Source of the DNA: Branchiostoma floridae
Taxonomy: Eukaryota; Chordata; Leptocardii; Amphioxiformes; Branchiostomatidae
Assembly: GCF_000003815.2 (NCBI RefSeq)
Contig: NC_049985.1
Span: 1,453,410-1,517,409 of the forward strand
Reading direction: 5' to 3'
DNA length: 64,000 nt
Of the stretch, positions 1 through 10,032 are shown piece after piece. The notes under the pieces were generated by a model, which was given only the letters and a program-made list of their open reading frames with translations, was not told where the DNA came from and did no database searches. Numbering within the stretch: the stretch's first letter is position 1; each line of letters opens with the position of its first letter. A program made the position numbers and the translations under genes.

Positions 1-401
1 GAATACCGCTGTAGTAGAAAAGGATCGTTAGAAGAGATACAAAAACCTGAAGCTCCGCTGCATTACTTTGGAAACCCGCTAGGGGTTCTCCTAGCAAACT
101 CTATCCAATCAACAGCTTTTAGAGTTATGCACACACACAGACAAACGCACCTAAAGCATAACCTTCTTGTCGAAGGTCATGTGTAATGTGCTGTGCTGTG
201 CGCCAATACAATTTTTCGTGGTAGCTGAAGTGCGATGTTTTTTCAAACCAAATTTACCATACTTGTCATTATCAAGATTACTTTGGGGCATATCTTATAG
301 AATCACAGAAACACAGAATAGAAGGCAAACTCAATTGGTATGAACAATAGGTGTTTTTTTTCGACATGTAGAAACAAGGAAAAAGGAGACTAGAAATACC
401 T

Positions 402-433
402 ACCGAGTACATGACGTATCCGGAGTCCTAATA
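402..433 (-). pseudogene. Partial echo of the 3' end of ENPP-A exon 4 with its splice donor
   Basis: Read on the minus strand, this encodes DSGYVMYS followed by a GTAGGT donor. That is a diverged copy of the end of the real exon (DPGYVIYS then GTACGT at 604). It lies in the following intron, where the homologous ENPP-B intron has no such copy: the two introns align up to about here and then diverge. It has no acceptor and is probably not used. Confidence 0.55.
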
Positions 434-603
434 CTAATAAAACTGTGAAAGAATTCACCACAACCTTCCTCAACTTTCCAGCATTTATGGACGAACGAGG
501 AGCTGATTACCCTTAAAATCACATAATTTGCAAATCATAGAAAATGTGTTTTTCGTTTTCCCATTCTTAAAAAAATCAAAAGAAGTCATCCAAGAGTACG
601 TAC

Positions 604-3600
604 CGAGTAGATGACGTACCCAGGGTCCGCCGTGGCCAGGATGTCCGTCATGCGGGGATGGTTGGCGTAGTGGAATCTGGTCGGGAAGTCCTCCTTGTAG
701 TAAACCGTCATGTTGGTGTGGCTGCCGGCCAGCGCGGCGTACACCTCCTCCCTTCAAGTCAAATCAAATCTCCGTCAATTTAACATCAAATCTTTTCCCA
801 GTCTTTGAAGCTTAAAAAAGGCAATCTACCATTTCTTGGCAAGTTAACGTTATAACGTTATAATTAATAGTTTCACTGTTTTAAATCTGTATCATAAGAG
901 AAGATTATTTATGTTTCCTTTAGTCTTGTAATCTGTATGTCCGTAAGTTTATCATTTGGTGTTTGTTCGAACCATTGATGGTTAATCCAAATAGGGCTAA
1001 AGGGCATCTTGATGAATCTTACTGCTACTGTCAGTCAGTCTATGCAATGTATGACATGTGACTAATCAGCCGCCACGCCACGTCGAGAGTTCGAGGCTTT
1101 TTTATTTTCCTTCCGCGAGAGAAAGTAGTCCGTTCTATGACTACGGCAGTCAACACCCCCTACAGGAAAGCTTATCGCAGGAGTACATAGCCTTTTATCT
1201 TACTAATTTCAAGTTATTTACAATATTTAGGACTCATTTGTTATGTCTACGGATTTTTGAACCGATAGTGTATCGTTTTCCCGTCAAAAATGCGGCCCGA
1301 AATCTCGTGATTTTCGTGTAATTTCCCCTCATATTTTTTACCTGTTGTAGATTTCAAACCAACAGGAATTTGGGACCACCAGAAAGAGCAAACATTGTAG
1401 TTTCTGTCGGTATAAGACTCATCATAGATTTTGAGGGCGTAATGCAAATGCCGCCAATCCGCGCGAAGCCATGTCATAATTTTGACTCTAGAATAGAACG
1501 CCCCAGATTTGGCTTTTCCAGTAATCATCGACTCTGGACAGGTCTTCGTCCCATAGATATCAAATCTTGACCGGAACCAAGCTAACAGTGGTCCCCCGTA
1601 TATAAATTCCAACTTTCAAGTTGATATGCCAATCCGAGATGATATAAATCTAACTTCAAAAGTTATAACTGACTGCCGTAGCGAACCGCGCGCCGTTTTG
1701 GGACAGTTCTACGTTCCATGACCCCCGGGTGTTGGGACCACTTGCAAGAAAGCTTGCTGCTTGAGGTTACAACTATCTATATTCATCATTTCATCGCATA
1801 TACAACTTTAAAGCTTCTCACTTCACTCCTTTGGATTTTTAGCAGATTTGTCTAGCTGTATCCATTTGATTTTATAACCTGAAATCAGTTGATTTTAGTG
1901 CAATTTCCAACGCTTTTTTTTACCTCGTGACAGATTTGAAAACAAACGGAAAATTTAGTGCACAGAATAGTCCGAATTCTATTCTTTCAGTAGGTATATG
2001 GCATGCTATCCATTTCGCGGTAGTAATGGGCTTTTTTCCCAATCGCGCGAGGGCACCTCATCAAAGGCATTCAAAAAAGAACGCTTCCTCCCTTGCGTCA
2101 ACGCCCGTTCTACGGAGCCCGCGCCAGACACGCACCGCCGTATTTGCGTCCTAATTGTCGTAAGACCAATTTAGCATTTGCTAATTCAGTCCGTCTCAAC
2201 ACTGTTTTATTCTATGTGCGTCTTCTGACAATACCGGAAATGTCCATCGGTACCGCAACTTGTGTTAAAAAGCCAGCTGTACTCGAATTAGCTACACCAA
2301 CAACTTGCAGTATTTGCGAGTAAAACAGTAAATAAGCTTACACATGGACCTTCAAACCTTTCCAAATTTCAAACCAACAGGATCTTCACATGACTTGTAG
2401 TCGAAGATTCGACAAATCTAATTCACTAGTCATTAAAGATAGAATCAAGGGCGTAATGCAAATGCCCTCAATGTGAAATTCGTCGAAATTTTTGCCCCGT
2501 AGGGCACCGCCATTTTGATAATTTTACTATGTAACAAATATGACCATGAAACTAACTTTAATTGCCGTAAAATCCCACAAAAACGGTTTATACAGAGAGC
2601 ACATGGTGTTCCCTTCTTGTTATAACGTAATCTTTGTAAAATGTCCGCCAAGTAGGTTTAAAAGAGCTGTTAAAGTCGGGTGAAATTTCATCCAACTGTC
2701 ACGCGACAAGCCTTTCCTTAGCAACGACGTTGCTAAGAACCGCGGAACACTTCGAACTGCAAATAAAAACGGTTCGATTCACTACGTGGCTTGGCGGCTG
2801 TAATGAACAATCCGCCCCCTATTCGATCATGGTTCTATTTCGAACACCTCCGCCAAAAATAGCCATTTCTGTCCCACTGGAGCAGTTTTTGGCGGAGGTG
2901 TTCGAAATAGAATATGGCGTTCTATCTGTTCGATATGGCGTTCGAGAGGATCGGTCCATTAAACCAACCTGCGGCCCGGGGCGGGCTGGATCAGGGCCAG
3001 CGGGCCGTAGTCCGCGATCAGCATCTGCAGAGACGAGGCGTTCACGTAGCGCAGGATCTCGATCGGGGCGGGGACGGCGTAGACTTGCTGCATACCGTGA
3101 TCGGCCACGAGGATTATGTTCAGGTCCGTCAGTCCTAGTTGTTTTACCTGTAACACATACAAACTATTGAGACCAAAAAAAAAAGATAAAGTTAAGGTTG
3201 CCCGTGCATCTGTAACTGATACGCAGGGTTGGCGCTCATCTCCATTTCTGTAGCCCTTGTGCCACACATTTGTGCAAGCCACTACGGAAGGGCGCTAGTC
3301 CACTGGTAGTGATGTGTCTTTAACTCCCATACTCTTCCTCTTTAGTGATGAGTGCAAAGCAGAGAAAGCAGCATGTACCAAGTCTTTGGTAACGTTATGA
3401 CTCGCGACCTATCGAATGCAAGGTGAGCACTATACTCACTAGGCCATTTTACTGGTCTAAAATAATAAATAAAAACTAATGGCACGTTAAATACGTTCAT
3501 ATTTATATATGGAATAGTTTGTCTAATAGGCGTTCAATTTCACGGCGGACAGTAAATTGTATATAAATCAGTTAATCTCGTTAGATGTAGAATGTACATT

Positions 3601-5084
3601 TGTAAATACCAACTGGAAAGATTATGTAGTTTGTTTTAAATGTCCATACGTTTTATGTATTTTGAACATTTTTTAGCTACCTGCAAATTTTGTATGTTAG
3701 TTAATGGCCTTAATAAAGTATTCAAGTACCTGTTCGAGTAAGTAGCCGATGACACCGTCTATTTCCTTCAACACACTTCGGGCGGCAGGGGATTCGGGCC
3801 CGTAGATATGTGACACGGCGTCCAGCTTGGCGATGTAAAAGGTCGTGAAGTCGACGTCATCGTCCGTAAACCAACCCAGCACGGTGTCCACTCCTTCCAA
3901 GAACCCGCCGTACGTTTCGTTCAGAGTAGACAGAGGTTGGTAGTAGTAGATGTCCGGCAGGATGCCCGGGATGGGAGTGAGCATGTAGGTTCCTGTGCGC
4001 TTCCCCTGTCGGCTGGCCGTGACGACAAGCGGTTCGACGCCGGGATCCAGAATCTGGGTAGAATTATCCACCTCTTCTGGAAGGAGGAATTGCCCGGTGG
4101 AATGGTCGAAGAATACGTTATGCAGAACTCCGTGAGTTTCCGGGTGACAGCCTGGAGAAACACACGTAGGACTCATTGATGACGTCATGCAATTGGGGTG
4201 CTGGTACAGTAGACACACGCTAATTGCATTGCAGTTAATGGCATAAGTCGGGTATTTGCATAGAATAAGCCCTTTCACAGATATGAGAACGTATCTCTGG
4301 CGACAGGACGTCTAGGTAATATGTCAAAGATAAAGACCCCGAAAAAATAAACAAAATCCCTGTCGCCGTATACGCGTTCTAATCTCTGTGAAAGGGCTTA
4401 TTTTTAAAAGCTAAACCATTTCCAATTCACTCCATTATACAGGCTTTTCATTTGACGTCATCTACGCCATGTTGGATTACAGCGTACGTCTGTAAAACAC
4501 ACGAGTAAGCTACTGCTTAATTCAATTACCCGCCAACATGGTCGTCTGAGGATTCAAATTATAATTAGTATGACGTCAATGAAAAGCCTGTATAAAACCT
4601 GATAATGGCATAAAAAGATGTCAGAGAACAAAGCATACTGACCTGGAAATACATGATAACATCACAGAAAAGGTTCACCAATTAATCATCACTTGTCACG
4701 AATGACCTCAATGAAAAGCCGCCTGCAGGCCGATCTGAGCTTTCATGAATAAACAAAGGTTCAAACAAACAAACAAACACAACCACAGCAGTGTTCGTGA
4801 ATTTCAATGCTATTTCAAAACTAGAACTCACCTGTCAAAATGGTGAAGATATTGGGCACTGTTAGCGTGACGTAGGCAGGTGTAACGTACGGCACGTTCA
4901 CCCCCTGTGCTGAGAAGGCGGCCAGGTGCGGCAAGTCCTCCAGCCGGTCCATGTCCCAGCGGAAACCGTCTAGAAGGACCAGCAGGAGCTTCCCGTCGCT
5001 GCTCTCCGGCTCGGGAACGGCCGATAACATAGAGATCATCAGGAACAGCGGAGGGAAGACTGCTGCTAGACGGGACGACCCCAT
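604..5084 (-). CDS. ENPP4/5-like ectonucleotide pyrophosphatase/phosphodiesterase, copy A (partial, 3' end outside window)
   Basis: Alkaline-phosphatase-fold phosphodiesterase of the ENPP family; family members are secreted or membrane ectoenzymes that cleave nucleotides or other phosphodiesters using two zinc ions. Exons on the minus strand: 5084-4832, 4151-3730, 3147-2969, 751-604; all junctions have GT-AG and consistent phase. The start is ATG at 5084 (MGSSRLAAVF, a signal-peptide-like N-terminus); the frame is open further upstream only through a TTG. Visible active-site elements: LLDGFRWD (first metal Asp), TLTVPN (nucleophile Thr), KLDAVSHIYGP (Asp and His), VADHGM (Asp-His). The exon with the last metal His lies beyond the left edge. 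It is an inverted paralogue of the gene at 7575-10032, with introns that also align. Unlike that copy it has an intron at 3148-3729 and a 1.9 kb insertion in the intron 752-2968. A TIR element abuts the gene about 15 bp upstream of the ATG, so its promoter or 5' UTR may be transposon-derived. Confidence 0.88.
1057..2960. mobile_element. 1.9 kb insertion of unknown type in an ENPP-A intron
   Basis: The matching intron in ENPP-B is only 319 bp. The intron sequences of the two paralogues align from exon 4 as far as about 1050 (tatgcaatgtatgacatg), and the exon 3 side begins at 2968, so roughly 1057-2960 is extra in copy A. It has no convincing ORF. Internally it is repetitive: the string atttcaaaccaacagga occurs near 1352 and 2368, and agggcgtaatgcaaatgcc near 1435 and 2449. 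It ends with a hairpin at 2831-2911. Likely a non-autonomous or decayed transposon; its ends are not certain. Confidence 0.5.
2831..2911. repeat. Near-perfect inverted repeat (hairpin)
   Basis: The arm TTCTATTTCGAACACCTCCG and following bases (2831-2857) is matched in reverse complement by 2886-2911 (TTGGCGGAGGTGTTCGAAAT), giving arms of about 26 bp around a 27-base spacer. It sits at the exon 3 side of the 1.9 kb insertion, 58 bp from the ENPP-A exon. Confidence 0.8.
3190..3452 (-). mobile_element. tRNA-derived SINE in the ENPP-A-specific intron
   Basis: Read on the minus strand this begins aaaatggcctagtgagtata, a pol III A-box-like start, followed by an accttgcattcgataggtcg segment and then a body ending near caaccttaactttatc. 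The same order of segments occurs on the plus strand at 15952-16232 (ggcctagtgggtagag, gccttgcattcggaaggtcg, ccagtggactagc). It lies wholly inside the intron 3148-3729 that ENPP-B lacks. Confidence 0.75.
4264..4402. mobile_element. Miniature TIR element (AATAAGCCC family) in ENPP-A intron 1
   Basis: A 139 bp element with terminal inverted repeats AATAAGCCCTTTCACAG at the left and CTGTGAAAGGGCTTATT at the right, plus subterminal matches (ggcgacagg...cctgtcgcc and taggtaatatgtcaaag). The ends and the gtaatatgtcaaa block are shared with the larger element at 5099-5743 and the cluster at 5744-6265, so all belong to one family. No coding capacity. Confidence 0.8.
4438..4592. mobile_element. Miniature TIR element with TA target duplication (Tc1/mariner-like MITE)
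   Basis: Terminal inverted repeats TACAGGCTTTTCATTTGACG (left) and its near complement gtcaatgaaaagcctgta (right) bound a 155 bp element flanked by TA on both sides. A TA duplication is typical of Tc1/mariner elements. It lies in ENPP-A intron 1 beside the 4264-4402 element. A further fragment of the motif (caatgaaaagcc) is seen near 4711. Confidence 0.7.
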
Positions 5085-5263
5085 GTTGACAAGTGCTTGC
5101 AATAAGCCCTCTCACAGAGGTCAGAACGCATGTGCGGCGACAGGAATTCTAGGTAATATGTCAAAGGGTAAGGCACACAAAAAGTAAACAACACCCGTCT
5201 GGACATTGTTAGGCAAATCGAACAATGGTCAAGACAAGGACTGTTTACTTTTTGTGTGCCTTA

Positions 5264-5504
5264 CGACTATCAGTTTCTTACTGTTCCTAAAAATTCCAAG
5301 CCAAACGACTATCAATTTCTTACCGTTCCCGAAAGTCCCAAGCCAGACGACTATCAAGCTCTTAAATTTCCTGAAAATTAAAAACCAATTGACTATCAGG
5401 CTATCCAATTTCATGAAAATTCAAAGCCAAACGACTATCAATGTCTTACAGTTCCTGAACGTTCCAGAACAAACAATCAGTTCCCTAAAATTTTCTGAAA
5501 AACT
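5264..5504 (+). pseudogene. Duplicated fragment of the LRR-Ig receptor tail repeat, stop codon and 3' flank
   Basis: From cgactatcagtttcttactg to the N gap this matches the reverse complement of 11720-11958 with about five substitutions and two single-base insertions by eye (about 97% identity). The fragment includes two to three DYQ repeat units, the same in-frame TAA stop (gaaaattaaaaacca) and the degenerate repeat units after the stop. It has no start and no receptor domains, so it is a gene fragment, not a gene. The left junction (ccttac then cgactatc) coincides with the end of the element's inner inverted repeat. The right junction is hidden by the gap. Confidence 0.85.
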
Positions 5505-5604
5505 NNNNNNNNNNNNNNNNNNNNNNNNNNNNNNNNNNNNNNNNNNNNNNNNNNNNNNNNNNNNNNNNNNNNNNNNNNNNNNNNNNNNNNNNNNNNNNNN
5601 NNNN
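5505..5604. other. Assembly gap (100 N)
   Basis: Run of N inside the cargo of the TIR element; a fixed 100-base length suggests unknown true size. Confidence 1.
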
Positions 5605-5743
5605 ATCCATGCATCGACCATGGATTTAATATGCATCACAAGGTACGACGTGTTTGGTTCTTTTTCGGTGACTTATAGCATTTGACACATTACCTAGAAT
5701 TCCTGTCGCCGCACTTGCGCCCTAACTGATGTGAGAAGGCTTA

Positions 5744-6265
5744 TAAGCACCGTAGTCACCGTAAAAGAACAAAATCTGTCGGACATTGTTATGCAAATTG
5801 TAACAATGGTAAAGACAATGATTGTTTTCTTTTTCGAGGCCTTTATCTTTGACATATTACCTAGACTTAATTTTTATTTCCGTCGCCGCATTGTAAGCCC
5901 TTTAACTAGAGATCAGAATGTATGTGCGGCAACAGGAATTCTAGGTAATATGTCAGAGGTAATAACTGCTTAACCGTAAAAGGAAGCGAAACCCTTCGGA
6001 CATTGGTATGGAAATCATAACAATGGTAAAGACAATGACTGTTTTCTTTTTCGAGGCCTTTATCTTTGACATATTACCTAGACTTTCCGTCGCCGCATTA
6101 TAAGCCCTTTAACTAGAGATCAGAACGCATGTGCGGCGACAGGAATTCTAGGTAATATGTCAAATGTAATAAGTCACCGTAAAAGAACAAAATACGTCGT
6201 ACATTGTTATGCAAATTAAATCAATGGTCGATGCAAGGACAGAATTCCCGTCGCCCGCACACGCG
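5744..6265. mobile_element. Cluster of related AATAAGCCC-family miniature elements
   Basis: Two to three head-to-tail or nested copies of the element family seen at 4264 and 5099. Recurrent blocks are cggacattgttatgcaaat (5770, 5996 in altered form, 6199), ttctttttcgaggcctttat (5826, 6046), gacatattacctagact and gcggcgacaggaattctagg (6136). Alternating forward and inverted blocks show stacked TIRs with shared ends. No ORF. These cargo-free copies show what the 5099-5743 element looked like before capture. Confidence 0.7.
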
Positions 6266-6269
6266 TAGT

Positions 6270-7574
6270 GAAATTAGCGAGCGAGCTAATATTGAAATAA
6301 ATTTAGGTCTATGGTCTGATGGTCAGATTTCACTAAAATAAACGAAACTTTTTGCCGGATCAGACTTGCCGGATTCGCATGAAGTACAACTCAGAGTTCT
6401 TTGAACTCGTCGCTTGTCAGATCTATATGATAGGCAGTTCACGGAAGAGGCCACCAACAGGTTTTGGTCTGTCTGTCGTGTTTTCACTGGAATTTATTCC
6501 TCACGTGCATCGTCATATGTCACGTTCACCGTTAAGTGCCGTATGGACATAAATGGACACATGTAATGTTAATGATAACCTTATTTGAATCATTGATCAT
6601 TAACATTACATATGAATTGAGTATTATTATATACCCTGCTGTTAGGAACTTGATTAAATTAATTAAAAAAACTCACACGGGAAATATTTCACGAGTGGTG
6701 AGATCTTCCATCTCTTGTTGTTTGTATCCATTTAGATTTGTTTTGCGTTTATTCCTCCCTGTACTATTATATATGCCGTCCACTTTTGTGCTGAAGTGTT
6801 TTAAACTGGTTCAATAATTTTTTTTAAGTGAAAGTGCCGTCGGAAAAGTCCATTCTCAACTTTTTAACACTCAATTTTGGAAAGTTGTATGGCCCAAGGG
6901 TTATTGAAATGACACGGCCCTACGGCTTTAACTGCATGTAAAATGGTTAAGCTTATAATGTGGCTTGCGGGTTCAGTTAACGGGTGCGGATGGCTAACGC
7001 TGTGTGACACCTACCCATAATGCAATACATGTCCAAAATCCTTTCCTTGTCTTGGCTTTATCGATCAGGTTACTGTTTAGTCCGGACTCGATATACTTTC
7101 CTGTTGCTTTATCCCCAAAAGTGCATATTGGACACCTGTGCCGTGGTATTACAACGAAAGGACCTGGATTTTGGTACAGTGGTGCCTTGGTTGTATGCCC
7201 ATTGGACGTCATTAATACCTTTTGCATGTTCCATTTCAAAAAATGACTTTTGGGGGGATTTGTACCCTTTTTGATATAAAACTGTAACGTTAGGCATAGA
7301 TCCTCTGGTATGTCGCGAGTTTACTGTGTAGATCACTTGATACCGCCCTGTTCATTTATCCCATTCCTACCATTAATGCGTGTGTTTACTTACACCTGCA
7401 TAGGTTCCACGCAGGCTTACCCATGTATGCAATAGATTATCTATTTGGTGAGTGGTTAAACTGTTGAACGAATCTGATATCTTAATCCAGTGGTCTTTTC
7501 CCACCGTAACCACCAATTGAAACCATTTACAGTACAACAGCAGAGCCGCGCTCATAAGGTCCACATTCTTCATC
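6270..7574. other. Upstream region of ENPP-B; no gene seen
   Basis: AT-rich sequence between the miniature-element cluster and the ENPP-B start codon. Six-frame translation shows only short unsupported ORFs. It should hold the promoter of ENPP-B, but no TATA box or other motif could be placed with confidence. Confidence 0.5.
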
Positions 7575-7834
7575 ATGGCAACACCTCGTTTTGCTGCGCT
7601 TTGCCTCCCGTTGTTTTATATCACTATTCTGACGACCTCCGCCACGGAAGAAAGCGGTAAGCTCCTGGTGGTCTTTCTGGACGGATTCCGCTGGGACCTG
7701 GACCGGCTGGAAGACTTGCCGCACCTGGCCGCCTTCTCAGCACAGGGAGTGAACGTGCCGTACGTCACACCTGCTTACGTCACGTTGACAATGCCCAATC
7801 TCTTCACCATTTTGACAGGTGAGTTCTAGATTTA

Positions 7835-7873
<39 letters not shown>

Positions 7874-7965
7874 CTGTCTGTGTGTGTGTGTGTTTCTGTA
7901 TATGTGTGTGTATGTCTTAGTGTGTGCGTGTCTGTGTGTGTTTCTTTGTGCGTGTGTCTATGTGC

Positions 7966-8012
<47 letters not shown>

Positions 8013-8033
8013 CGCTTGTGTGTGTGTGTGTTT

Positions 8034-8076
<43 letters not shown>

Positions 8077-8096
8077 TGTGTGTGTGTGCGTGCGTT

Positions 8097-8147
<51 letters not shown>

Positions 8148-10032
8148 GTGTGTGTGTGTGACATCCCTAGTGCTGCCATATCTGGTAAATAGAGTGACCA
8201 TTACGGATTGCCCTTTTCATTTGCCTCCAAATATGACTAAAATTACAATCTTACTTACGTCCCCCCAGGACTCTACCCAGAAAGCCACGGTGTGCTGCAC
8301 AACTTACATTTCAACCGGTCCTCAGTGCAGGGCTCTTTTCTAGAAGATGCCGCAAAGTTAGCGGAGGCTGTCAGTCCCGGGGTGGTCCCGATCTGGGTGA
8401 CGGCCAGTCAACAGGGTCGGCGCACAGGGGTGTACAATGCAGATCCCGCCCCTGGCATGCTACCTGACGTCTACGTGCCTTTGATCAGTATCAACGAGAC
8501 ATACCATGAGATCGTTGCTGGCATGGACGCTGCGCTGGACTGGTTTTCGACGGGGAATGTTGACTTAACTGCTTTCTACATCGGCTTGCTGGATACAGTC
8601 TCGCACACACACGGACCCGAGTCCCCTGCCGCTCGAAAAGCACTTCAACAAATAGACACTGCTATCGGCTACCTGCTCCAACAGGTAAAACAACGAGGAC
8701 TGACGGACCTGAACATAATCCTCATGGCCGATCACGGTATGCGGCAAGTCTACGCCGTCCCCGAACCGATCGAGATCCTGCGCCACGTGAACGCTTCGTC
8801 TCTGCAGATGCTGATCGCAGACTTCGGGCCGCTGGCCCTGATCCAGCCCGCCCCGGGCCGGAGGTTGGTTTGTTTGTTTATCAAGTCCAATGACATACTC
8901 TGCATAGATTGACTGACAGTAACAGTAATATTTATTAAGATACCCTTTCGCCCTATTTGTACTAACCTTTAATGGTTCGAACAAATAGCCAATGCTGAAC
9001 TTACGGACATACAGATTACAAGATTAAAGGAAACGTACATAATCCTCTAATTTGATTAAGATAACAGTGAAACTATTAACTTGCGAAGAAACCGTAGATT
9101 GCCTTTTTTTAAGCATCAAAGGCTGGGAAAAGATTTGATGTTACATTGACAGAAATTTGATTTGATTTAATTTGATTTTGAGGGAGGAGGTGTACGCCGC
9201 GCTGGCCGGCAGCCACCCCAACATGACGGTTTACTACAAGGAGGACTTCCCGACCAGATTCCACTACGCCAACCATCCCCGCATGACGGACATCCTGGCC
9301 ATGGCGGACCCTGGATACGTCATCTACTCGGTACGTACTCTTGGATGACTTCTTCTGAATTTTTTTTCAAGTATGGGAAGACGAAAAAGACATTTTCTAT
9401 GATTTACAAATTCAGTGATATTAATGGTAATCAGCTCTTCCATAAATGCTGGAAAGTTGAGGAAGGTTGTGGTGAATTCTTTTAACAGTCATATTAGTAC
9501 TTTCGGACATTCTATGGGCCGTGTCTTTTGGGTGGTTGGTACTTATTGGGGCAGAGAGTACATGGTGTAGGTTAGGACCTCCTAGTGGCTTCTTTTAAGG
9601 CTACAGGGGCTGATTTTGCTTAAGCCTTTGAAAATGATCCAAGAAGGAGATGAGAATTGTTATGGTTTTTAACATTTCAAATAAACAACCCGTTTATATT
9701 GTTCACCCTGTACACAGCGCTACCCAGGAACGTACCGGGTTTACTCACATCGCGGAGACCACGGGTACGATAATCGCGACCCGGCCATGCGGGCACTGTT
9801 CCGGGCGTGGGGGCCGAACTTCCGGCGGGGCTACGCGCGACCCGACCCGTTCGACTCCGTCCACATCTACCCTCTCATGTGCGCGGTCCTCGGGGTGGAA
9901 CCTGCGCCGAATAACGGCTCCCTGGAGGTGGTCAAAGACATGCTAGTCGGAGTGAGTAGCGACGCTTTACAGAACATAGCTAAGGTCTACATCTTGCTCA
10001 TTGCTATGGTCTCCGTAACGATGCTCATCTGA
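7575..10032 (+). CDS. ENPP4/5-like ectonucleotide pyrophosphatase/phosphodiesterase, copy B (complete)
   Basis: Exons 7575-7818, 8269-8863, 9183-9330, 9718-10032 join in phase to a protein of 433 residues, the usual size for ENPP4-7. N-terminal signal peptide (about 1-23). Catalytic and zinc residues are all visible: D36 (FLDGFRWD), nucleophile T72 (TLTMPN), D190 and H194 (LLDTVSHTHGP), D236-H237 (MADHGM), H344 (RGDHGYD). TGLYPESHGV, a family hallmark, spans the first splice junction. The end (IAKVYILLIAMVSVTMLI) is a C-terminal hydrophobic segment, so the enzyme is probably a type I membrane or GPI-linked ectoenzyme. Exon 2 here corresponds to two exons in copy A: the A intron is absent precisely between CAACAG and GTAAAA (8684/8685). 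The last 90 bases of coding sequence are the first of three tandem 100 bp units. The substrate cannot be told from sequence. Confidence 0.93.
7841..8160. repeat. (TG)n microsatellite in ENPP-B intron 1
   Basis: About 320 bp of near-pure TG with CG and TA interruptions. It produces long Cys/Val and Thr/His ORFs on both strands that are artefacts. The homologous ENPP-A intron lacks it. Confidence 0.97.

Larger units (their letters stand above)
5099..5743. mobile_element. TIR element carrying a captured LRR-Ig gene fragment (Pack-type MITE)
   Basis: The left arm 5100-5166 (aataagccctctcacag ... gcggcgacaggaattctagg ... taatatgtcaaag) is matched in inverted orientation by 5673-5743 (tttgacacattacctagaat, tcctgtcgccgcac, gagaaggcttat). 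A second inner inverted repeat pairs 5168-5187 (gtaaggcacacaaaaagtaa) with 5244-5263. Between the inner repeat and the right arm sits foreign sequence: about 240 bp near-identical to the 3' end of the LRR-Ig gene at 11.7-12.0 kb, then an N gap. Empty relatives of the element at 5744-6265 lack this cargo. The element starts about 15 bp upstream of the ENPP-A start codon. It has no transposase of its own, so it would be mobilised in trans. Confidence 0.72.

Noticed and set aside
1247-1612. 121-codon minus-strand ORF in the ENPP-A intron insertion
   Set aside because: No domain, no splice or expression context, AT-rich composition like surrounding non-coding DNA; probably chance.
7842-8343. Cys/Val- and Thr/His-rich ORFs
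   Set aside because: Artefacts of the (TG)n microsatellite.
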